Shown here: in pieces, positions 1 to 5,770 of the stretch
How the letters are laid out: every line of letters starts with the position of its first letter
How positions within the stretch are numbered: position 1 is the stretch's first letter
DNA from: Proteiniphilum sp. UBA1403
GTDB lineage: Bacteria > Bacteroidota > Bacteroidia > Bacteroidales > Dysgonomonadaceae
Assembly: GCA_002305715.1 (NCBI GenBank)
Contig: DBQD01000033.1
Location: 1,418-7,245 of the forward strand
Length of the DNA: 5,828 nucleotides
Reading direction: 5' to 3'
Made by a program: the position numbers and the translations under genes
The notes under the pieces: generated by a model
The model's database searches: none
What the model was told of the DNA's origin: nothing
What the model saw: the letters and a program-made list of their open reading frames with translations, nothing else

Positions 1-1371
1 GGCTTGATGGTGGGTGTGCAGGGGGCGACCTACAACCACAATCATTGCAACGGGATGGCGATGGAGCTGTATGGACTGGGTGGTATTATGGGTATTGATG
101 CAGGTACGGGGGCGAATTACGAGCATCCTACGCATCGAAATTATTACAGTCAGTGGTCGGCACATAACACGGTGGTGGCGGCGGGCTCGTCGAGTTCAAT
201 TCCCTTTAGCGGAGCGGCCGGCACGAAGAGGATTGGACAGATTGAGCTGGTGGCGATGGAGCCAATGGCGGATGTGAGGGCGATATCGGAGAGTTATTCC
301 TTCACCGAGACCTCCTACTTTGACGCATCGACAAAGACCAATCAGCTGCGGTTGTTGGCGATTGTGCGGACTTCACCTTCGACGGGTTATTATGTGGATA
401 TCTATCGGTCGGACAACAAGATTGCGAACGATTATGTCTACCACAATGTGGGAGATGGGTTGACATTGCTGGACAGAAACAGGGAGGCATTGGCGACGGT
501 TACGACTGATTATCCGCTGATTGGAAATGATTATCCGGGGTTCCGCTTTTACACGGATGTGGAGAAGCTGGAGAATTATCGGGATAACGTGACGGCCCTT
601 TTCACGGTGAAGAGGGAGGGTGAAACTGATAAGTTCATGCAGGTGCTGATGCCAAAGGAGAAAGGGCGAACCTATTACAGGGCTTTTTCGCCGAAAGCGA
701 AGACGGCCGATTTTCACGATGTGACGAAGCCGCAGCCGGTGATGACGGTACGCACGAAAAAGGAGGCTTGGTCGAGACCCTTCATTGCTGTTTTTGAGCC
801 GTTTGAGGGCGAAGGGAATCAGTCGGTGAGGGAGGTTGTGAAAATGGAGAAGATGTGCAACAAGCACAATACGGTGATGAAGGTGGTTAATTGGGATAAT
901 TCGTCGCAGATTATTTTGCAGGGAAATGATTGCTCGAAGGGTGTCTCTGGCGAGGGACTGGTATTTACAGGCTACTATGGGGTGGTGTCGCTCAAGGAGG
1001 GTCTGCTCGAAAAGATTTACCTGGGTAAAGGGAAGGAGATTGGGTATGAGAACGTTCTGCTTTCATGCGTAAATGAAGGTGGTTCAGCGGTGAATGACTC
1101 AACCGTGGGTGGCTCAGCGGAGAATGGTTCAGCGGTGAATGCTACAGCGGTGAGCAACTCGGCCGTGGGTGGTTCGGCAGAAATCTGCTTTTTGGGAAAG
1201 AATCAGATGTTGATTAACTGCAACACAACCATTCAGCTAAGCATATCAGGTTCAGCAATGGACGGGTTGATCGATAAGAATCTATCGATTTTGGGATTGC
1301 GCATTGAGAAGACAAAGAAGGGGGTGAAACTGACAATTCCGGCTTCGACAGATTTGGTGTTGAAATGGTAG
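1..1371 (+). CDS. Heparinase II/III-like polysaccharide lyase, C-terminal half (5' end outside window)
   Basis: The reading frame is open from the first base, so the gene starts upstream; 456 residues are visible, ending at TAG. Residues 11-60 (window numbering) match the heparinase II/III core: an N-H-N-H motif (H13, H15), an Asp in GIDAG (D33) and an A-H-N-T motif (H55). By analogy with heparinase II these correspond in order to the catalytic His and the His/Asp/His metal site; that mapping is from memory and was not aligned. The rest is the beta-rich C-terminal region of this family. Such enzymes cleave acidic polysaccharides by beta-elimination, usually after export to the periplasm or surface; the signal peptide and N-terminal alpha domain would lie outside the window. 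Residues 360-394 are a low-complexity Gly/Ser/Ala/Val/Asn stretch encoded by a tandem repeat. Base use is visibly more G-rich than in the downstream genes. The family is fairly sure; substrate and PL number cannot be given. Confidence 0.85.
   Translation, partial: GLMVGVQGATYNHNHCNGMAMELYGLGGIMGIDAGTGANYEHPTHRNYYSQWSAHNTVVAAGSSSSIPFSGAAGTKRIGQIELVAMEPMADVRAISESYSFTETSYFDASTKTNQLRLLAIVRTSPSTGYYVDIYRSDNKIANDYVYHNVGDGLTLLDRNREALATVTTDYPLIGNDYPGFRFYTDVEKLENYRDNVTALFTVKREGETDKFMQVLMPKEKGRTYYRAFSPKAKTADFHDVTKPQPVMTVRTKKEAWSRPFIAVFEPFEGEGNQSVREVVKMEKMCNKHNTVMKVVNWDNSSQIILQGNDCSKGVSGEGLVFTGYYGVVSLKEGLLEKIYLGKGKEIGYENVLLSCVNEGGSAVNDSTVGGSAENGSAVNATAVSNSAVGGSAEICFLGKNQMLINCNTTIQLSISGSAMDGLIDKNLSILGLRIEKTKKGVKLTIPASTDLVLKW
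1078..1182 (+). repeat. 15-bp in-frame tandem repeat (7 copies) in the lyase gene
   Basis: Seven consecutive 15-bp units encode pentapeptides close to [G/N]-[G/x]-S-A-[V/E]; pairs of units form a higher-order 30-bp period. Units are diverged but keep a core like TCAGCGGTG. The period is a multiple of three, so gain or loss of copies would keep the reading frame. It lies between beta-strand-like segments and probably encodes a flexible surface loop. Confidence 0.85.
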
Positions 1372-1383
1372 AGTTGAAATGGT
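1359..1383 (+). repeat. 14-bp direct duplication spanning the lyase stop codon
   Basis: GTTGAAATGGT occurs at 1359-1369 and again at 1373-1383, a 14-bp period. The TAG stop (1369-1371) sits at the junction, so the second copy lies just past the coding end. It looks like a small tandem duplication or replication-slippage product. Confidence 0.7.
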
Positions 1384-1409
1384 CTCCATCAGCATGGATG
1401 GAAAGGCAA

Positions 1410-1448
1410 CTTCTTTATGTAGCTTCTTTATGCAGCTTCTTTATGCAA
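1410..1448 (+). repeat. 13-bp tandem repeat, three copies
   Basis: Three adjacent copies of CTTCTTTATGYAR run at 1410-1422, 1423-1435 and 1436-1448, differing at only two positions. The unit is not a multiple of three and lies between genes, so it is probably non-coding. It may result from slippage or may space upstream regulatory elements. Confidence 0.85.
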
Positions 1449-1495
1449 CATAAATGCAACTTGAAAATATTCATGAAAAGTTCTTTATCATTTTC

Positions 1496-1527
1496 TATGG
1501 CTAAACAAAAATATTGTCCTATATTTG
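1496..1527 (+). promoter_or_regulatory. Candidate Bacteroidetes-type promoter before the broken secreted-protein gene
   Basis: TATATTTG (1520-1527) is a perfect match to the -7 consensus TAnnTTTG. TATG (1496-1499) is a 3-of-4 match to the -33 element TTTG, with a 20-bp spacer. Transcription would begin near 1534, about 22 bases before the ATG at 1556. It could also serve the ROK/LacI genes further on. Consensus only; no direct evidence. Confidence 0.45.
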
Positions 1528-1555
1528 TACGATCTGAATTTCTTAACTAAACAAA

Positions 1556-1729
1556 ATGAAAGTCATTTGAAGTATTTTACTTTTTATCTTTGCCACCTTC
1601 TTATGTTATTCATTTTCTGATGGTAAGAACACCTTTTTCGAACAGATTTATTCAGACCGGGAACCATTCACATCTCATCAAATGAATGAGATGGGCGAAA
1701 CGATCTCTTCGCAATATTTTGCAATATAA
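1556..1729 (+). pseudogene. Broken small secreted-protein gene, stop at codon 5
   Basis: From ATG 1556 the frame reads M-K-V-I, then TGA (1568-1570), then stays open for 52 more codons to TAA at 1727-1729. The residues after the stop begin SILLFIFATFLCYSFS, a convincing signal-peptide hydrophobic core preceded by a Lys. Roughly 35 mostly polar residues follow. A start plus signal peptide in one frame, with a promoter-like site placed correctly upstream, argues this was a gene and not chance. A single CGA-to-TGA transition would explain the stop. The short tail suggests that either a small exported protein or the 5' remnant of a larger exported enzyme is left. I do not recognise the tail. Recoding of TGA is unlikely, since the ROK gene and the transposase stub here end in TGA. 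Confidence 0.5.
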
Positions 1730-1760
1730 AAAAGGATGTGATATAAATATCCCTGCATCC
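1711..1760 (+). promoter_or_regulatory. Candidate operator or leader hairpin upstream of the ROK/LacI genes
   Basis: GCAATAT occurs at 1711-1717 and 1721-1727, a 10-bp spacing that places both copies on the same helix face. Just after it a nested palindrome runs 1734-1760: GGATG (1734-1738) pairs with CATCC (1756-1760), and inside it GATAT (1740-1744) pairs with ATATC (1747-1751). The palindrome ends 28 bases before the ROK start. This is a reasonable place for the downstream LacI-family protein to bind, but that is inference. No clear -7/-33 pair is seen right next to it. Confidence 0.35.
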
Positions 1761-1788
1761 GTGTTGATAGGAATGTAAGACTGAAGCT

Positions 1789-2661
1789 ATGATTTTCAAT
1801 CAGGAGAAATTATATAAAAACGTTATCGGGGTAACCTTTGGAGGAAAGGACCTGCATGTGGCACGCATAGAAAACGGAGCCATTGCACAATATACACACA
1901 AGGAAGTCAATAATAGGGAAACGGAGGAGGTGATCTTGAATGAGATTATTTCGACGATTAAAACGGTTCACAACGATACGGTCTATGGTATTGGTGTGGG
2001 GATGCCTAGCTTGGTGGATGTGAAGGAGGGTATTGTGTACAAACCGACCAATATACCCGCGTGGAATAAGGTTCGATTAAGGGATATCCTCGAAGAGAAT
2101 TTCAAAATTCCGGTATTTGTTAACAACGATGCAAACTGTTTTGCGTTGGGAGAGAAATATTTTGGCGTGGCCAAGGATTTTGACAATATTGCAGGTATAA
2201 CAATTGGTACTGGCATGGGTGTGGGTATCATCATAAACGGAAAACTATACTCCGGTAAAAATGCAGGTGCAGGTGAATTTTGCTCTATCCCCTATCGCGA
2301 TCACGATTACGAATATTATTGTAGTACCAAATATTTCGAAGAGAAATATGGCTTAAAAAACAGTATTCTTTTTAGCAGGGCGCAAAAAAAAGACAAGATT
2401 GCCCTGGCAATATATGAGTTGTTTGGTATAGATCTGGGAAATGCAATTAAAACAATTATGTATGCGTTGGATCCGGATGCAGTGGTGATTGGTGGACGAC
2501 TGGCCGAAGCGTATGATTTCTACAAGGATTCGATGATGAAGACAGTGAAGACGTTTATTTATCAGAACACTGTGAAACATATTAAGATTCTGAAATCGGA
2601 AGAAAAAAACATCTCTACTTTTGGGGCTGCAGCCTTGTGCTTTGAAAACGGAAATGTATGA
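1789..2661 (+). CDS. ROK-family sugar kinase-like protein with degenerate motifs
   Basis: The 290-residue length is normal for a single-domain ROK kinase, and no N-terminal helix-turn-helix is present, so it is not a NagC/XylR-type repressor. ROK landmarks are the N-terminal strand IGVTFGGKD (13-21), GIGVGMP (67-73), the catalytic-Asp motif VNNDAN (D114), the glycine-rich GITIGTGMGVG (136-146), GAGEF (160-164, with the sugar-contacting Glu E163) and DPDAVVIGG (228-236). Family members phosphorylate hexoses or amino sugars in the cytoplasm with ATP. Two departures stand out. The phosphate-motif Asp (DxGGT) is Thr16 here. The zinc motif (GH...CxCGxxGCxE) keeps only one Cys (C178), with Ser166 where His is usual. 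Loss of the zinc motif also occurs, as I recall, in other Bacteroides ROK proteins. It may be a kinase of altered activity or a sugar sensor. Its TGA overlaps the LacI start, so the two are translationally coupled. Confidence 0.85.
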   Translation: MIFNQEKLYKNVIGVTFGGKDLHVARIENGAIAQYTHKEVNNRETEEVILNEIISTIKTVHNDTVYGIGVGMPSLVDVKEGIVYKPTNIPAWNKVRLRDILEENFKIPVFVNNDANCFALGEKYFGVAKDFDNIAGITIGTGMGVGIIINGKLYSGKNAGAGEFCSIPYRDHDYEYYCSTKYFEEKYGLKNSILFSRAQKKDKIALAIYELFGIDLGNAIKTIMYALDPDAVVIGGRLAEAYDFYKDSMMKTVKTFIYQNTVKHIKILKSEEKNISTFGAAALCFENGNV

Positions 2662-3680
2662 CAGAGATGAAGAGGCCTAAAGTATCTATATATGATATTG
2701 CACGGGAGCTGAATGTGGCTCCATCTACCGTTTCGCGGGCAATTTCTGGTAGCGAGTTGATTAGCGACGAGGTTAAGGAGATGGTGCGTGCTAAGGCTAT
2801 TGAAATGGGCTATAGTAGTCGAAAATTCAATATAAATAAGGGGGACACGATTGCAATTGTGGTGCCTGAGATTAATAACTATTTCTACCACAAGATACTG
2901 GAGGGTATTCAGCAAAAGATTGATCATAAATACTTGGTTTCTATCTTTTGTTCTTACAATTCATTTGAAACGGAAAAGGAGATCGTCTCCAGACTTTCTC
3001 CAACGCAGGTGGGCTGTCTGATTATCACTCAAAGTATGGATGCCAAAGATAGTTTACACATTGCGGAGGCAGAAAAAAAGGGGATTCCAGTGATTATGAT
3101 GAACCGCGTGGATTATGAGTACCAATGTCCGAAGTTTGTGATTGACAATTACTTGGATTCGTACATGCTGACCAACCACCTTGTGAGTTCAGGGTACCAA
3201 AGGATTGCGGTTGCTGCAAAGCATTTTAATTGCTCTATTTATAAGGAACGATTGCAGGCATACAAAGATGTGCTGACAGAAAACAATCTTCCTTTTAATC
3301 CGGATTACATAATTTACAGTGAACTGACCCACGAAGATATTAATGAGGTGGTGATGCGTTTCCTTAATTTAAGACCACAACCGGATGCTCTTATACTTCC
3401 CGGTTTTAGTGCAGCCCTACATGCAATATCCATTACAAAAGTATACAACATAGATGTGCCGGGTGATATGGCAGTAGTAAGCTTCGACGAAGATCCGGAG
3501 TGCAAGTATTCTTTTCCTTCTATTACCGGTATTGAACGACCAGTGGTTGAGATTGGTAACAAAATTGGTGAACTTGCCTTGGCTATCTGTTCAAATACAG
3601 CGTACGACAAGAACCAAATTAATGTATTTAAATCGAACCTTGTTATCAGAAGCTCTTCTTTGAGGTTGGTTTCTAATTAG
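2658..3680 (+). CDS. LacI-family transcriptional repressor
   Basis: This 340-residue protein has the LacI layout. Residues 9-53 form the helix-turn-helix headpiece, with IYDIARELNVAPSTVSRAIS matching the family core, followed by the VRAKAIEMGY helix. Residues 64-335 are a periplasmic-binding-protein-like sensor: IAIVVPEINNYFYHKILEGI (65-84), GIPVIMMNRV, a DNY...L...GYQRIAVA segment, PDALILPGFSAA, and a late AVVSFDED...SITGIERP motif. It would bind an operator as a dimer and respond to a sugar or sugar phosphate. The linker between the headpiece and the first beta-strand is about four residues shorter than usual and lacks the ARxL hinge-helix signature. ATG 2658 overlaps the ROK stop as ATGA and is preferred, although Met4 is possible. 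Cotranscription with the ROK gene suggests the kinase's sugar or product is the effector; self-regulation is likely. The ligand cannot be told. Confidence 0.9.
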   Translation: MTEMKRPKVSIYDIARELNVAPSTVSRAISGSELISDEVKEMVRAKAIEMGYSSRKFNINKGDTIAIVVPEINNYFYHKILEGIQQKIDHKYLVSIFCSYNSFETEKEIVSRLSPTQVGCLIITQSMDAKDSLHIAEAEKKGIPVIMMNRVDYEYQCPKFVIDNYLDSYMLTNHLVSSGYQRIAVAAKHFNCSIYKERLQAYKDVLTENNLPFNPDYIIYSELTHEDINEVVMRFLNLRPQPDALILPGFSAALHAISITKVYNIDVPGDMAVVSFDEDPECKYSFPSITGIERPVVEIGNKIGELALAICSNTAYDKNQINVFKSNLVIRSSSLRLVSN

Positions 3681-3705
3681 TATTGCTAATAGGTAATGGA
3701 TTGAT

Positions 3706-3726
3706 AACGGAGAGCTGTCCGTTTTT
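3706..3726 (+). terminator. Rho-independent terminator after the LacI gene
   Basis: AACGGA (3706-3711) pairs with TCCGTT (3718-3723) across a 6-nt loop. A T-run, partly inside the stem, covers 3722-3726, and a second run lies shortly after. It stands 26 bases past the repressor stop. The stem is short, so strength is uncertain. Confidence 0.5.
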
Positions 3727-3791
3727 GGCTTTTTGTGTTGTTTTCAATAATCAGCGTGTGGAATTTACAACGGGCTTGATAATCCAGTGCA

Positions 3792-4132
3792 TCAAACACA
3801 AACGACTTTCTTTAAGAATTGAATCATCTTTGCAGTTATGTTGACTCCCAACTTACAGTTTACTCGAAGATATATCTCGAAGTCGTTTACGAATTGAAGA
3901 TTTAAATTATCCAAATAGATGTCATTCTTGGAATATTGATGAAGCATAAAGCCTTACTATTTCCCTTTACTTCTCCAATATCGGTATTCCATTGGGAAGC
4001 AGCAATGCCTAGCTTGGTACTAAACTCCACTTTTTCTCCATTTAAAGTGATTCTTGCAATAATCGGTGACTTGCCATTTTTCCGTACTGTACTCTTCTTC
4101 AGGAAAAATGAGATTCTAAAGGTGTACTTCAT
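3792..4132 (-). pseudogene. Tyrosine recombinase (integrase) relic of Bacteroidetes type
   Basis: Two pieces of one integrase remain on the minus strand. Piece one starts at ATG 4132 (MKYTFRISFFLKK...), which suits the family better than an in-frame ATG at 4198. It matches the N-terminal arm-DNA-binding domain, with PIIARITLNGEKVEFSTKLG and a Trp (SQWN) before GNSKALCFIN. That frame then runs to a stop near 3908. Piece two, in another frame from about 3926 to a TGA at 3792-3794, reads DIYLDNLNLQFVNDFEIYLR and then ITAKMIQFLKKVV, the SAM-like core-binding domain. In intact relatives roughly 80-100 residues separate these blocks, so an internal deletion with a frame change has occurred. The catalytic domain (R...HxxR...Y) is missing. 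It therefore cannot recombine DNA. Such enzymes integrate conjugative transposons and islands; this one marks past mobile DNA. Confidence 0.75.
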
Positions 4133-4204
4133 TGATTTTAATGTTACATGATTAAACTTATACCTAACGAAAGTAGTTGGGAATGCATGATTTATCATGA
4201 ATTA

Positions 4205-4235
4205 TTTGCAAAACCTAAAATATTGAGTAAATTTG
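4205..4235 (+). promoter_or_regulatory. Promoter of the ATPase gene, full consensus match
   Basis: TTTG (4205-4208) and TAAATTTG (4228-4235) are separated by exactly 19 bp and match the Bacteroides -33/-7 consensus TTTG-N19-21-TAnnTTTG at every defined position. Transcription would start near 4242, leaving a leader of about 20 bases before ATG 4264. The leader is A/T-rich with no Shine-Dalgarno sequence, as is usual in Bacteroidetes. Confidence 0.7.
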
Positions 4236-4253
4236 CTATCCGTATTGAGTAAA
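4221..4253 (+). repeat. 22-bp-spaced direct repeat over the ATPase promoter
   Basis: The 11-bp TATTGAGTAAA occurs at 4221-4231, overlapping the -7 element, and at 4243-4253, covering the expected transcription start and leader. The spacing is close to two helical turns, so both copies face the same side. This fits a repressor site, possibly for autoregulation, but no binding protein is evident. Confidence 0.6.
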
Positions 4254-4263
4254 ATTTAATTTT

Positions 4264-5448
4264 ATGTTTGAACGTCCTTATTTGAAATCGGTAAAAGCAA
4301 GAATTGAAGAGCCCAGAAAGTTTATTCAGGTTATTCTGGGACCTCGCCAAGTGGGTAAAACCACTATGGTGACACAACTTGTTGAACAGTTGTTAATCCC
4401 AAACTTATTCGAATCAGCAGATGCCATTTCAGCTACAAACTCTGCTTGGATCACACAAATTTGGGAATCAGCTCGCCTGCGGATGAAAGCGTCGAATGCT
4501 TCAGAGTTCTTGCTTATAATTGATGAAGTTCAGAAAATAGACAATTGGAGTGAAGTCGTGAAACAACAATGGGATAAAGATACTCGTGAGAAAATCAACA
4601 TAAAGGTGATTTTACTAGGTTCTTCTCGATTATTAATTCAGAAAGGATTGACCGAATCCTTAGCTGGGCGATTTGAAACTTTATATTTAGGACACTGGTC
4701 TTTTCCTGAAATGCAGGAGGCATTCGGGTGGAGCATCGAACAGTATGTCTACTTTGGTGGCTATCCGGGATCGGCAACGTTGATCAATGATGAAGAACGT
4801 TGGAAGAATTACATAAAGGATTCGCTCATAGAGACGAGTATTTCCAAAGATATTTTGATGCTGACACGTGTTGATAAGCCTGCTTTATTAAAACGATTAT
4901 TTGAATTGGGCTGCCTTTATTCAGGTCAAATACTCTCTTACACGAAGATATTAGGTCAGCTTCAAGATGCCGGAAATACAACAACGTTGGCTAACTATCT
5001 AAAACTGTTATCCGATTGTGGATTATTAGGCGGTTTAGATAAGTATGCCGGAGATATAATCCGCAAACGTGGCTCAAGTCCCAAATTCCAAGTATATAAC
5101 AATGCATTAATTACAGCACAAAGCGATGATACCTACGAAAAAGCAATTGTCGATCCAAAGTTATGGGGACGATTAGTTGAATCTTCAATTGGAACTCATT
5201 TGATAAATCATGCTATTTCCGAAAGATACAACCTCTATTATTGGAGAGATGGCAACTACGAAGTTGACTTTATCTTAGAAAGAGGAGATAAGGTGATTGG
5301 ACTTGAGGTAAAAAGCGGAATGAAAGTCGAAAATGCAGGTATGGGAGTTTTTGCTGAGAGGTTTCATCCTGAAAAGGTACTGCTCGTTGGGACAGGTGGA
5401 ATTCATTATGATGAGTTTTTGAAGATTAATCCGAAAGAATTGTTTTAA
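4264..5448 (+). CDS. AAA ATPase, AAA_14/DUF4143 type, with PD-(D/E)XK-like C-terminus
   Basis: This intact 394-residue protein has the usual length for the family. The N-terminal P-loop domain shows Walker A GPRQVGKTT (26-34, K32), Walker B LLIIDEVQ (83-90, D87/E88), a sensor-like VILLGSSRLL (115-124) and AGRFETLYLGHWSF (134-147), whose Arg may be an arginine finger. The middle has the GGYPG motif (165-169) and a winged-helix-like stretch around 220-256. The C-terminal domain contains GRLVESSIGTHL, a YYWR motif (325-328), VDFILE (D335) and LEVK (E348, K350); D...ExK resembles a PD-(D/E)XK nuclease core. The family is widespread in bacteria and archaea, often in accessory regions, and its function is poorly known. 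No signal peptide or membrane segment is seen. The start at ATG 4264 is set by the promoter and by the conserved opening. It sits between integrase and IS relics, with no partner gene. Family assignment is firm; role unknown. Confidence 0.88.
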   Translation: MFERPYLKSVKARIEEPRKFIQVILGPRQVGKTTMVTQLVEQLLIPNLFESADAISATNSAWITQIWESARLRMKASNASEFLLIIDEVQKIDNWSEVVKQQWDKDTREKINIKVILLGSSRLLIQKGLTESLAGRFETLYLGHWSFPEMQEAFGWSIEQYVYFGGYPGSATLINDEERWKNYIKDSLIETSISKDILMLTRVDKPALLKRLFELGCLYSGQILSYTKILGQLQDAGNTTTLANYLKLLSDCGLLGGLDKYAGDIIRKRGSSPKFQVYNNALITAQSDDTYEKAIVDPKLWGRLVESSIGTHLINHAISERYNLYYWRDGNYEVDFILERGDKVIGLEVKSGMKVENAGMGVFAERFHPEKVLLVGTGGIHYDEFLKINPKELF

Positions 5449-5505
5449 AATTTACAATATGAAAATAATGACACTGAAATTACTAACTTAGCCGGGACAC
5501 AGAGT

Positions 5506-5526
5506 TAAGCATAAAAGCTTATTTTT
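5506..5526 (+). terminator. Possible weak terminator after the ATPase gene
   Basis: TAAGC (5506-5510) pairs with GCTTA (5517-5521) across six bases, followed by five T (5522-5526). The stem is short and A/T-rich. It lies 57 bases past the ATPase stop and just before the transposase stub, so it may instead be chance or part of an insertion-sequence end. Confidence 0.3.
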
Positions 5527-5533
5527 GTGTAAT

Positions 5534-5692
5534 ATGAGAAAACAAAGGACACATTTTGACAAGGCATTCAAAGAGAATGCGGTCAAACTCAGTTTAGAAC
5601 GCAAGAATATTTCCGAGCTTGCACAGGAATTGGGTATTGCCCCTTTTCTTTTATATCGTTGGCGGAAAGAGTTCCAGCAGAAAAACACCTGA
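5534..5692 (+). pseudogene. IS3-family OrfA transposase stub
   Basis: A 52-codon frame begins MRKQRTHFDKAFKENAVKLS and contains LAQELGI...LLYRWRKEF, the HTH_Tnp_1 helix-turn-helix that opens IS3-family OrfA proteins. A normal OrfA runs about 90-120 residues and continues into a leucine-zipper coiled coil leading to a frameshift into OrfB. Here homology stops after the W-R-K-E-F motif, a TGA follows at 5690-5692, and neither the coiled coil nor the DDE catalytic OrfB is present before the tRNA. It would at most bind DNA and cannot transpose. No convincing terminal inverted repeats or target duplication are seen, although the stretch 5469-5533 could contain a degraded left end. Confidence 0.7.
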
Positions 5693-5770
5693 TTATAGAA
5701 AGGGGTACAGCTTAAATTGTTGATTTACAGCAATATGTAATGGATTTGGACCGAGGGTTCGAAAAAAGAA
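5693..5770. other. Short spacer between the IS stub and the tRNA terminator
   Basis: No gene or clear motif is seen. If the neighbouring DNA entered at the tRNA, the eroded junction should lie here or close by. I find no copy of the visible tRNA 3' end (13-14 bases) in this spacer or elsewhere in the window. Confidence 0.3.

Larger units (their letters stand above)
1372..1555. other. Intergenic gap after the lyase gene: repeats and small hairpins
   Basis: No convincing gene is present. TCCATC (1385-1390) can pair with GATGGA (1397-1402) across a 6-nt loop, a weak possible mRNA-end hairpin, but no T-run follows directly. TTTATG (1440-1445) pairs with CATAAA (1449-1454) at the end of the 13-bp repeats. 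The right end holds a candidate promoter for the broken secreted-protein gene. A forward open frame across this stretch begins inside the lyase gene and resembles no family I know. Confidence 0.5.

Noticed and set aside
1078..1448. CRISPR-like array
   Set aside because: Units are 13-15 bp, directly adjacent, and have no spacers; they are ordinary tandem repeats.
1365..1550. Forward 61-residue open frame after the lyase gene
   Set aside because: It begins inside the lyase coding region, runs through the 14-bp and 13-bp repeats and shows no family resemblance; probably chance.
1568..1570. TGA as a sense codon (Trp or selenocysteine)
   Set aside because: The ROK gene and transposase stub use TGA as stop, TGG codes Trp in the intact genes, and no selenocysteine-insertion hairpin is obvious.
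1566..1592. Second promoter-like site (TTTG 1566, TATCTTTG 1585) for the ROK gene
   Set aside because: The -7 match is perfect but the spacer is only 15 bp against the usual 19-21, and it lies inside the secreted-protein relic.
3686..3801. Minus-strand open stretch next to the integrase relic containing DYQARCKFHTLIIENN
   Set aside because: It has a protein-like look but no start codon, overlaps the LacI terminator on the other strand, and I cannot tie it to any family.
3936..4151. Forward 71-residue open frame
   Set aside because: It is antisense to the integrase arm domain, whose translation has clear family motifs; shadow frame.
4195..4377. Minus-strand frame covering the start of the ATPase gene
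   Set aside because: It is antisense to the Walker A region and promoter; no motif support.
5491..5500. GCCGGGACAC as a possible copy of the tRNA end (att site)
   Set aside because: Only about six bases agree with the tRNA 3' sequence (CGGGA versus the needed ATGGACGGGA); too short to be meaningful.
5488..5688. Minus-strand 66-residue frame
   Set aside because: It is the reverse of the OrfA stub, which has the recognisable helix-turn-helix.
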